64,000 nucleotides of DNA from Erpobdella octoculata (Eukaryota > Annelida > Clitellata > Hirudinida > Erpobdellidae), in NCBI GenBank assembly GCA_963978895.1, contig OZ022238.1, forward strand, positions 9,750,584-9,814,583. The letters are read 5' to 3'. Shown one piece after another: positions 44,201-54,629 of the stretch. Numbering within the stretch: position 1 is the stretch's first letter; each line of letters begins with the position of its first letter. Made by a program: the position numbers and the translations under genes. The notes beneath the pieces are model-generated. The model had not been told where the DNA came from and did not search any database. It saw only the letters and a program-made list of their open reading frames with translations.

Positions 44201-46168
44201 TATTAAACTGCTCTCTAGAACGAAAAATTTCTCAGAGCACGATGCAACGGCGCCAAAAAGAAACACATAAACAGAAACACACATAAAAAGCAAAGTCAAC
44301 AATCATTCGTCATACGAAGAAAATAATGAGTTTTGAGTCGCTTTTTGAAAACAGAAACGATGTCGATATTCGACGGATCAGTAAGTTCAATCGGTAAATT
44401 GTTCCAGCTGGTTGGACAAGAAACTGCGAAAGCTTTCGGTCCAAATGTCTTGGTCCAACAGGAAGGAACAAGAATATGACCAGAAGAAGCAGAACGAGGG
44501 TGAGATCGGCCATGAGACTTAGCCACCGGGATGCACAGATCGGAGAGGTATGACGGCACAAGACCATGGAGACATCGGTATGCAGTGAGAGACAGCTTGA
44601 AATCGATGCGTGCCTTTATGTTCAGCCAGTGGAAGAAGAGTGGAATAACATTTTTCTAAACTTCAGTAAATTTACTTTTTAAAAAATCTCAGCAAAGCCC
44701 AATCAACCAATAGTGACTCCATAAATTTGAATTGACACATACATAATATACATCACAAGGAATATAGAAGTAGCTTCTTCATGTGTCAATAAAAATTATT
44801 GTTTTCATGACTGCAGTAATATCTACTTGTATAATCTCCCAGCCTCACTGACTGGCTGGGTCTGTAACCTGACTCATGTGGTTTAACAAAGTGCCAATCC
44901 TTAAACAATCTTAACCAGGAGTTCCTATTTTTCTTCATAAGGCATCTTATTCACACACACACACACCTATTCACACGATAAACATGTGTGTGGAAGCTAA
45001 CCTGTTGATTATTGGTTAGATTCGAGGAGACAGCATAGGTGTTATTTGATTATTAATTATTTAGCCTACATTTTAAACAAGTGAACCGTAAACAACTTTG
45101 TTTTTTTAAATCCTTTATAATTTTTTAATTCATCAACTCAAAATTTTTTGCAAAATATTTTTTATGATAGTAAGTCTCTAAAATATGAAAACATTGATCA
45201 CAGTTTTCTAAATACTTATTATGTAAAGTATGTGAGGGCTGAAAATTTAGAAAACTTTCAAATCATTATGGAATAAACAAATTTTTTATTATAAATTTAA
45301 AAAATAAATATAGCTTTCTTTAAATAAACTAAAAATTCAAAGTTCGTTTTTCTACATTAAATTTGTAATTTTAAAATTTTAATTTAATTTTAGTTTATAA
45401 TTCATTCAAATCGATCTGAAAATTTAACAGAATGTTAAGTCCTCATCAACAAATAAACCCATCAAATTTCAACTCGATTGGATAACGGAAAGTTAGTTTT
45501 TTTAAGTGGTATAGGGTCCCAACATGCCAACATATGGCTCAAGCAAGCAAACACAGTGAAGTTAATATGAAGGATTTAAAAAAGACAGGCGCTTCTGATA
45601 AAACTCTAGTTTACAAGAATAGCTGTGTTAGAAAGTACTCACTAGGTGACATGCCAATCATTTTGGTCGGTAGTCTATATATAAGAAAAGTCAGCTTAAC
45701 AGAAACCACAGTATGAGCAAAAACACTGAGATAGATGTTTGTGTTGTGTATTTTTCAAAGAAAAAATCCATAACATTAACATAGCTTCATTTAACTTATC
45801 CTGTCTTATCACTCAAACAACAATTAAATTTGAATTATCAATTACACTCCAAAAGCTGGTCCACAAAATTCAAACCCTGTGCTAAAATAAAATAATATGT
45901 CTAAATAATCATGATTAATAACTCAAAAAGTGAATTTAATTTCCACTTTAACAAACCTTGCTGTTAGGACAACTTTTTTTAAAAACTCTGAAAAATTTAA
46001 ACAATATGACTTTGAACATAAAAGATTATCAAAGAAATATTTAAAAAACAGATCAATTAAACCAAATATTATTCAAATTAAATTTTTTTAATAAAATCCC
46101 GACCTAGTTCCAAGTTTTTTCTGACCATCCATTTCATCATCTGCACAGCCATTAAGTGTTGCCATCAT
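41259..46168 (-). CDS. arrestin (beta/non-visual type), complete, 404 aa
   Basis: Eleven exons in transcript order: 46168-46104, 45987-45957, 43659-43599, 43515-43274, 43079-43020, 42885-42682, 42327-42243, 42116-42044, 41891-41745, 41599-41513, 41418-41259. All junctions are GT-AG and in frame; an in-frame TAA lies 9 bp upstream of the first ATG. Arrestins bind active phosphorylated GPCRs, uncouple G protein and link receptors to endocytosis and signalling. Visible landmarks: TRVFKK (21-26); [12 protein letters not shown]; finger loop [11 protein letters not shown] (78-88); [12 protein letters not shown]; phosphate-sensor Arg184 in [19 protein letters not shown]; lariat-loop [15 protein letters not shown] with polar-core Asp308; [12 protein letters not shown]. 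The tail ends [13 protein letters not shown] (398-402) fits a clathrin box, but the protein stops two residues later, so the AP2-binding segment of vertebrate beta-arrestins is absent. The divergent N-terminus ([15 protein letters not shown]) is acidic; Met2 could also start. Confidence 0.97.
42465..42592 (+). mobile_element. Helitron 3' end in an arrestin intron
   Basis: A short GACAGACA/GAGAGAAAAG tract is followed by AAACCCTGGCAACAGCAGGT and TAACTCCGCTAG before T. It is a family 2 Helitron terminus like those at 9319 and 60225, and lies in the intron between arrestin exons 42682 and 42327. Confidence 0.65.
44290..44660 (-). mobile_element. LINE 3' fragment in an arrestin intron
   Basis: The minus strand reads [60 protein letters not shown] and [11 protein letters not shown]: a reverse transcriptase C-terminal tail of the CR1/Jockey-like type, with the same motif order as 13048-13308. 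It is 5'-truncated and lies in the 2.3 kb intron between exons 45957 and 43659, in the same orientation as arrestin. Confidence 0.85.
45065..45590. repeat. dispersed ~0.6 kb repeat, copy 3, in an arrestin intron
   Basis: AACAAGTGAACCGTAAACAAC at the start; CAACTCGATTGGATAACGG, GGCTCAAGCAAGCAAACAC and GTTAATATGAAGGATTTA at the end. Same arrangement as 14765-15370 and 16340-16870. Confidence 0.65.
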
Positions 46169-47262
46169 ATGATCTAATTAAATTTGCCTTGAAAAAGTCA
46201 AGAAATATTATTAATGTCTTTAAATTGAATTTAAAAAAAATTTAGCTTTTAAAATAACAAAATTTGATTTAAGCGTGTTTTAATTTGCAAAAAACAGTTT
46301 GAAAAAAAAATATGAAGCATAGCTAGGCTTTCTGGTTGGTGGATACACTCACTCTTCTTTATATTACAACTGAAGTTTTGAACAAGTTAAGCAATAAAGA
46401 CCAAGCCATGCACAGTTGTTCAGTGTTGAATACTAGCTCTTATAATTCTAATACAATCATATAATCAAAAAATAAAATTCATTGAAAAATAATTGCCACC
46501 ATTCAAAATTTAGCAAGATATTGGTACTAATAACAACAGAACATAAAAAAACAGGTTTGAAAATCTCATATACTTTGGATTTGTTTTTTAGAACCTAGAT
46601 AAAACAATTTTTCTAATTCAAAAGTATTTTTTATAATTTCAAAAACGTAATAGAAAGCATTGTTACAAGGAGCAAGTCTACATTATAAAATTCGGAGTTT
46701 CATGTCATCATGGCAGACACAACAACTGCTCGTGGAGCAATCGTTTTTGTTTGTGTTCTAGGAACATGTATAGTGCCCGATAGCACAGGCCGAGCTAATA
46801 AAAAGAATTAAAAAGTAATAAAAGCATGTCAAATTTTTCCATAATTCTTGAATATCTGAAATATGGTCGAAAAAAATTACCACATGCAGATAAATAAATA
46901 TATGATGTTCGATACTTGTTGTTCTCCACATAATTAATTAATTCTTAAGGCCATCAGAGCCCATCAATGATCAAACAGCCGATTCCTTTAAAACATTTAA
47001 CAACACGCATGTTCCCGTGTTGCATACACAAGTTGGAGAAATAACAGTCGGAGATAACAGGAAAATAATCAGCTGATAACACTTTTATAGACTTTATCAT
47101 GCCAATGACTGAATCAGACTTATCAATGATTCCAACGCTTTAAATTCTTTCTTTTTCACTACTATGATTCAGCATGAAAACACATTATCATTAATCTTAG
47201 CTTATCATCAGAGCAGATAGAAATATAATTTCTTGATCACAATTTATTCAACTCCTTGTTTC
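46169..47262. other. region upstream of arrestin, nothing firm
   Basis: Possible promoter or 5' UTR of arrestin. TTTTTCAAG on the minus strand near 46185 might be an acceptor for a leader exon, but no donor was identified. Confidence 0.35.
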
Positions 47263-48504
47263 CAGTGTTGGGAACTATTACTCAAAAAGTAATACATTAC
47301 TATTACAGGTACTTGGCTCAAAAATGTGATATATTTACTATTACAAGTTACTGAAAATTGTAATGCTATTACAAGTTACTGAAAATTGTAATACTATTAC
47401 AAGTTACTGAAAATTGTAATACTATTACAAGTTACTGAAAATTGTAATACTATTACAAGTTACTGAAAATTGTAATACTATTACAAGTTACTGAAAATTG
47501 TAATACTATTACAAGTTACTGAAAATTGTAATACTATTACAAGTTACTGAAAATTGTAATACTATTACAAGTTACTGAAAATTGTAATACTATTACAAGT
47601 TACTGAAAATTGTAATACTATTACAAGTTACTGAAAATTGTAATACTATTACAAGTTACTGAAAATTGTAATACTATTACAAGTTACTGAAAATTGTAAT
47701 ACTATTACAAGTTACTGAAAATTGTAATACTATTACAAGTTACTGAAAATTGTAATACTATTACAAGTTACTGAAAATTGTAATACTATAACATAACTAG
47801 TACATTACATCCTGACCCAAAATACTTTACATTTTATAGAAAACTCACTAATTTGCAAGGGTTCAGAAAATATATATAATCAAAGCTAAAACAAGCAATA
47901 ATGAATAGTTCAGGTTTGCCAGAAAATACAGCACACAAACAAGCTTTATTTTGGTGAAAAAATCCAAACAAAGGAGAAATAACTGCACTAAAAAAACAAT
48001 GTAAATCATATTTCATTATTGGTAGGAAGCATCTTTAATAGTTATCATCAGACACACGATCGTATCTAGGTGTAAGAATCTAGCCAACACGACTAAACAA
48101 ACATTCCACAAAAGCACTAGCGAAAAAACAATGATTTCACAGTAGGCAACCAATGTGTTGCGATGTTTCGACCAAACACATGTCCAATTTCAAAAAACAA
48201 AGCTATTATTACGAGACCCACATCTACACCAAGTTTACTGTTACGTAAAACAAACAAACAGACGTAACTAAAAAAAAATAACGCAAACTTCGCTACAGTT
48301 ACTCAATAAAAGTAAAATACAAAATTATGAAAAATTTGTTTAAAGTTGCTCTCCATTTCGGATGAAACTTCAGAGCCCCTGAAAGACATATATTACAATT
48401 ATATATTACTTTAATATAAAAGTAGTTGTTACTATTACAAGTTACTGAAAAAAGTATTACAAGTACAGTAGCTTGTTACTTGAAACGAGTACTCCCCAAC
48501 ACTG
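47263..48504. mobile_element. non-autonomous hAT element (MITE), 1242 bp, with 8-bp TSD
   Basis: The element begins CAGTGTTGGGAACTATTACT and ends CGAGTACTCCCCAACACTG, i.e. inverted terminal repeats starting CAGTGTTGGG. It is flanked by the perfect 8-bp duplication CTTGTTTC at 47255-47262 and 48505-48512, the hAT target-site length. No transposase frame is present. Interior: a 28-bp minisatellite (47340-47795) and AT-rich filler. Confidence 0.92.
47340..47795. repeat. 28-bp minisatellite inside the hAT MITE (~16 copies)
   Basis: The unit TTACTGAAAATTGTAATACT plus ATTACAAG repeats almost without variation. The first unit has GTAATGCT in place of GTAATACT. The unit is derived from the element's own subterminal ACTATTACAAGTTACTG motif, also seen near 48428-48450. 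Confidence 0.95.
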
Positions 48505-48512
48505 CTTGTTTC

Positions 48513-49690
48513 ATAACATGACCACAATTTATTTAATTCCTTGTTTGATGATACAATCACAACTTATTTAAGAAAAATATCCTTGAAATATTTCCTTCCT
48601 CATATATTTAGCATGAGTTTCATAGAAAAAAATTCATTCCCTAAAGTGTCTCTTTTTACACACTTTTACTCAACTTGACTTCTCTGTCTGTCCATCGTCA
48701 AATTTTGCAATCGATTTTAAACTAAATTCCCAATGAGCTAGAGACTTAAAAATGTAAACATACCTCCTAACTGATTAACAATGCATTCTATCAAATTTTC
48801 GGATCGATTGGACAAAATTTAATTAAATAATTATTTGTGATATTTTCGTCGAACTATTTATTGTCTATGTTAGCATATTAGCATAGCGTTGTTTACATAA
48901 CATATATAATTTTCGGATTGATTGGACAACATCAACGTCCAGAGGATGTCAAATGATCACTTGAATTGTGTAAAAATATAAAAGTGTTTTTAAAAAACTT
49001 CGTTTTTTGCTTCAATTGTTCACTCAATAGCATGCTGAAAACTCTAAAATTTATTCTTTTTTTCTGACTAGTCTTTTGACTCTGTCCCTAACAAAATAAC
49101 ATCTTGTCTTCAATTTATTATTTTTTCGAGTTCTTCTATGCTATGTGTCTCAAACTCAATCAAAATAAATTCAAACTAATCTATTTTAATAAGACTGATG
49201 TTATTTGCAAGACAGTCATGTAATATAAAGTGATGGAAAGATTATGTACAAAACATGTCATGTAATGATGTAACAGTTATATAGAAAATGATAGTGTAAT
49301 AGCAGAAAGAAATAGAACAAAATGCATTGTCATGAGGAGTGAGTCTATATTACAGGTTACAGCTCGATCAGATGACGACGAACCATTTTTAACCTTTAAA
49401 TTAAAAGCTACATGCAAAACGATCGCTTTTACAAACATTGTAAGTCATAAATATTCTAATTTATACAGTGAAATTATTTTTTCCTGACATTTAGCAGAAT
49501 CTTGGTGGGTCATGTTCTTGTTTATCGTCCACTCCACCTCTGCTTCACCTTAATTCTGCATTAATAACTTTCTTTGGCAAGCAATCTAAATATTTTAAAC
49601 TACATACATTGTCGTGACTGTGCGTGTAGTAGAAGACAATGTAAAAATTCAGGTATAGGTGGTATAAACTAGGTTAGGTTAGGTTAAAAT
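48513..49690. other. AT-rich gap, no gene recognised
   Basis: 48780-48910 carries two CGGATCGATTGGACAA-like motifs of the dispersed repeat. Nothing else is supported. Confidence 0.4.
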
Positions 49691-49890
49691 AGGTGTTAGG
49701 TTAGCTGAGTTGGTAGAGTGTTGGCCTTGGGCCTTGTTGAATGTGAGAGCTTCACGGTTCGACTCCCACTCACTGCCTAGTAGCCCATGTCAACGGAAAA
49801 CTTAGCGAGTAAAATCGTTCTCTCCGTGGGGCATGTTAAAAAACAGCGCCTTTGAACAACTCTGTAAAGACGCTATCGCTATATATATAA
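49691..49890 (+). mobile_element. tRNA-derived SINE
   Basis: A pol III A box (TAGCTGAGTTGG, 49702-49713) and B box (GGTTCGACTCC, 49756-49766) lie 42 bp apart in a tRNA-like head. An unrelated body (AAAATCGTTCTCTCCGTGGG, ACAGCGCCTTTGAACAAC, AAGACGCTATCGC) and a short TATATATA tail follow. The tRNA-like part cannot fold as a clean functional tRNA with a discrete 3' end here, so a SINE is preferred. Just upstream is GGTTAGGTTAGGTTA, i.e. TTAGG-type units. Confidence 0.78.
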
Positions 49891-50957
49891 ATTATCAAAC
49901 ATTTACATAAACATGCTATTTCTTTCGTCTAAATAAATAAATAAAGCAATACCTACACAATTTATTATTAATAATAAATCAAATTGAAAAAAATAGTTCT
50001 ATTCCTTTTTATTTTTTGAATTTTATTAATTATTATTAATAAAGTGTGTAGGTATTGCTTTCGGCAATACGACAAAATCGAAAGCTGAATGCTACATTTG
50101 AAATTTGAGGCAATCAAAAAGTTTAAAAAATAAACATAAATCTAACTTTTTCGAGAGCTAATTAAGCCAGTAGAAACGCGAAAACCATAAAAGTAACAAA
50201 ATAAAATCTTGCCCGAGCCACAATAATTTGTTTTCGGCATAAAATATGGCACCGATCCATTTGACCTGCGCAGATTTATTCCATTTATTAGCTTAAATCC
50301 CAATTGATTTTCTTTTTAAAATTTGTACACCTAAGCTTTTGAATTTAAAGTAATTTTTTAACAACAAATCTGTTTTAAATTCGACTTTTTCGACGTGGGC
50401 TGTTGCCCTATTATTCTTTTACACTCGTAATTTTAAATTCGTAATAATCTTTACAGCCGTTTAGCTTGGTTTAAGAGCTCATTTTTATGCATATCTAGAC
50501 TGACCAAAACATCGAAAGCATAAAGAGGTAGCTCAGGCCAATTACAGACAACAGACAACAGTTTTGGCTAAGATGGAGATGGAGATGGAGATAAAGACTC
50601 TGAAGACCGGAAAATCATCAAAGCCCTTGTGAAAGAGTCTGCTGAGTCTGGGTGGCTTTGTCCCGGACGCAAAGCCAAGCGAAGAGCGCACAAAACGCGA
50701 TCCTTTTTTAACCAAATCTTTTTAGTCTCAACATTGTGAACTTTGCATCATTTGCTCTAGTCAGGTGCAGTATGGCATTTCCACCTGTAGCTAGACATGA
50801 AATTCACTGGTTCAAATTGCTGCCGGCTTCACCAGCGTCCGTAGAGGAATAGATTGCGCCTAAAAATGACTACCTCTGGTTGTTCTGAACATAGACCCAC
50901 ATGTGAAAATAGCTAGACACTGTCCAGCTGTAAATTTTAGTTAAGACAGTTGTAGTA
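49891..50957. other. no gene recognised
   Basis: AT-rich, with a small GAGATG repeat at 50573-50592. No exon or RNA gene is seen. Confidence 0.4.
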
Positions 50958-51010
50958 CAGTAGGACCTCGCTTATACGACCCCCGCTATACGACTTAAGT
51001 GCTTATACGA
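50958..51010 (+). mobile_element. pogo/Tigger-like terminal repeat
   Basis: CAGTAGGACCTCGCTTATACG follows TA at 50956-50957 and leads into a second CGCTATACGACTTAAGTGC repeat. This is the form of a Tc1/mariner pogo-type inverted terminal repeat. A partner end was not found in the window. Confidence 0.5.
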
Positions 51011-51269
51011 CCTAAAAATTTTGCACAGATTGAAATATACCTACTCTTCTACCTAATCTGTTTCTGTTATAAAATATAAAAATTTGTAGAGTATAATTAC
51101 AAGATTTAAGTTAATTTGCTATCTTCAAACTTCACACTTAACAGCTAGGTATGCAATTCCAAAAAGTGACAAACTATAATACTAACCAATTTTTTCCTCT
51201 ATGTTTTCAGCCCCTCCCGCAACTGCCGGTTCTGCATAAATTATAATAATTATTGAATACTTATCATAC

Positions 51270-51715
51270 TGCAATATTGTCTGGGCCTCAAGTTATTCAA
51301 CTCGTTTAAAGCCTCTTCATATTTTGCAAAAGCGAATTATTCGAATTATTTTTCACATGCCTCCCACATCGTCTTGTAAAATTCAAATGGCTAACAACAA
51401 CATTCTTAATATTTATCAGATTAATGTTTACCAAACTGGCATTTTCATGTATAAATATGATAATTTTATATTCCCCTCATCATTCGATAACATGTTTGTA
51501 AAATTATCTGATGTTCATTCCTATGATCTGCGCCCCGGTTGCTGTTTTCGAACGGATTTTGCTCGGACAACTCTTAAAACATTCTCTATTAAATGCTCTG
51601 GCCCTCGTATTTATTCAACCATTCCAATATCAGTTTCCTCCTTGAAACGTATTTCGTTATTTAAGCAAGTTCTGAAATCTTACTTATTATTGTCACACTC
51701 TTAACTTCTCAATAC
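51270..51715 (+). mobile_element. LINE 3' fragment with intact tail frame
   Basis: The frame 51324-51704 encodes LQKR..RII-type sequence (MQKRIIRIIFHMPPTS), INVYQTGIFMYKYDN, VHSYDLRPGCCFRTDFAR, FSIKCSGPRIYSTIPISV and FKQVLKSYLL, then stop. This is the reverse transcriptase C-terminal tail of CR1/Jockey-like LINEs. The upstream enzyme core is absent. Confidence 0.8.
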
Positions 51716-52059
51716 CTATTACCTTAGCATACCAATTTCAGTCTCTTCCTTGATAAGTTTATTGAACTACTATTTGAAATGTTTTAACTCAACCCACTCA
51801 TTTTGGTTCTTTTGTAAAGGTTGTCCATTAAGCGGGAAGGAATTCCCTTCGGACGAACCTTTTGGGCACCTTATTCCTTTCTCAACTGATCGATTTTTTC
51901 TTTTTTGAAATTTTGGTACTATATTTTTCTTGTCGTTTTGGTTATTGGCTATTTTCTTTTGTTTAAGTTTAATACTTATGTTGGTGCTCAATAAATGAAT
52001 AAAATAAAAAAATAAATAAAATAAATCATAAAACCAGTCCAGAAAAAACCGTTTACAAT

Positions 52060-53605
52060 TGTCAACATCGTAACATTGGTGTCAAAAGTGGGATCTGAAA
52101 GAAATGGTTTTGCAATTACTGGAAGAACTTACCGTTGAGGCTAAAAAACGAGTGCTAAACACTAAGGGAGGACAGCACGAGCTCGTGGACCGCCTCCGGA
52201 CGGCTGGAGGACAATGGGTTTGACCCAGAAGAATACGGGTTTGTTACAAATGAAGAATTAACAAACTTGATAGTAGAAATAACAAGAAAAATAAACAAAG
52301 CAACAAGGAGAGAATGAAATAGGAGAACAAAGCAGCCATGAACATGATGAGAGAAAACAAAGCAGCTATGAACATGATGAGAGAAGAAAACAAAGCAGTT
52401 AAGAACATGATGAGAGAAAAAAACAGATATGAACAGGTGCGGCGATGCTGCCAGTGAACAACAAACTATTGAATAAAAACGGGGAATCCTCTGGTAGTGG
52501 TTTGCCTGTGTTGTCTGAATATCAAGCTATTGAAAGTCTGCTCACAGAGACGGCTGAAGCAGTGGTGGACACGGTTCTGGACCAGCGTGCTGGTGGTGAA
52601 GAAAACATTGTAGGCTGCTGCGGTGAAACCCAGCTTGAACCGAAGTCCACCAGCTGTGTTTCAGAACATGTGACAGATGACGGCCGGATGGATTGCACAA
52701 GTCAGGTAGGCACAAAAAAAACAAAAAAATGAGAATTGATCCAGTTTGTGGAAGGGCGCCACCGAGGTGGGCCCTCTAGCTGAGTGTTGCTGGACTCGGA
52801 CAGATTTTTGGAAAACTGTTGGATCCGTCGGAGAAGTTTCGGAAGCGCCCGGTAGAGCCGGCGCCCGGTTGCAGACAGCTCCTGGCGTGCTGGGAGAACC
52901 GGAGTTTCGCATCGGGGTCCGCCGGGATTTTTGTGAACAGGCCGTAGAGGCGTAGAGGAGTAGTGTAGATAAGATGTTAGTTTTGCGGATGGGTTGTCGC
53001 GCGTTGAAAACTGGGTTCAGATGTGGAGTTGTAGTGGAGGCATTTTGTCTGACGTGGTTGACAACTTTGATACCAAGGGGCAAATCAAACAATTTGGGCT
53101 TCATCGAAATGTTGAGATGCTGTCGCGATGATTCAAAGGCCAGACCTCAGCGCGTTTTATGAGGCTATTCCGTGACAATGATGTTTATGGAGGAGCTTAT
53201 GGACATCGCTTGTTGTGATTAGCAATCAAGTAAGAAAACGATTTGGCGTGGTTTTTCAATCCACAACACGGAATTGGAAAATCCCATAAACTCCAGAGAG
53301 ACTGGAAAAAACTGATTCCGAATTTAGAAATAATTGACCATGTCGTTCAAAGACTGCGGTCAAAGCCGCGAGTAAAAATAAAGGCCCCCTGTATTCATTA
53401 CCCACAGTTTGACGGAATGGTGGAACGATTCAACCGAACTCTTCAACAACATTTGTCTAAAATGGTCGGCGAAAACCAAGTTGATTGGCATAAACACATT
53501 CCATTATTCTTGATGGCTCACAGGGGATCAAAGGTTATCCCAAGTAAAATGGCATTTGGGGAGAGCTACGACTTCTTTGCGATATTATGTTTAGAAGTCC
53601 AGGAG
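52060..53605 (+). mobile_element. Ty3/gypsy-like LTR element, deleted and degenerate
   Basis: Starts with a primer-binding-site-like TGGTGTCAAAAGTGGGA (52077-52093) after AACAT. A gag-like start follows (MVLQLLEELTVEAKKRVL, 52105 on; the TKGGQHELVDRLR part recalls a SAP-like fold), then a coiled stretch with the tandem decamer NKAAMNMMRE (52325-52430), a Gag-like frame (52445-52732), broken sequence, and an integrase core fragment (53243-53610: QFDGMVERFNRTLQQHL, HKHIPLFLMAHRGS). Protease, reverse transcriptase and RNase H are missing. The LTRs were not delimited. Confidence 0.72.
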
Positions 53606-53630
53606 ACATAGTAGAATCTGTAGGTGAGTA

Positions 53631-54368
<738 letters not shown>

Positions 54369-54629
54369 GTATGTGTGTATGTATGTATATTTGAAATTGT
54401 TTACCTGCAACCAAAGTAAAATCAGAGTCACGATATAACTGTTTTAGAACTGTATGCACATGTATACAATAAATAATATCTAAATACATATTTCATGTTA
54501 ACATAAAAATAATTTAAGCAAAAAATAAAAAATGGCGGTACAATAAAAGTTTTTCTAAAATTTTTATAAATGCAAAATACATCGGCGTCTTAGGTCAGAT
54601 AATACGACCGTGTTTAGAAAGTTAGACAT

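Noticed and set aside
49691..49775. Functional tRNA gene
   Set aside because: A and B boxes are present, but the sequence continues as a SINE body and the acceptor arm does not close; a SINE explains it better.
52542..53104. Minus-strand frames opposite the Gag-like region
   Set aside because: No family motif; the plus strand carries the Gag and integrase signals in the expected order.
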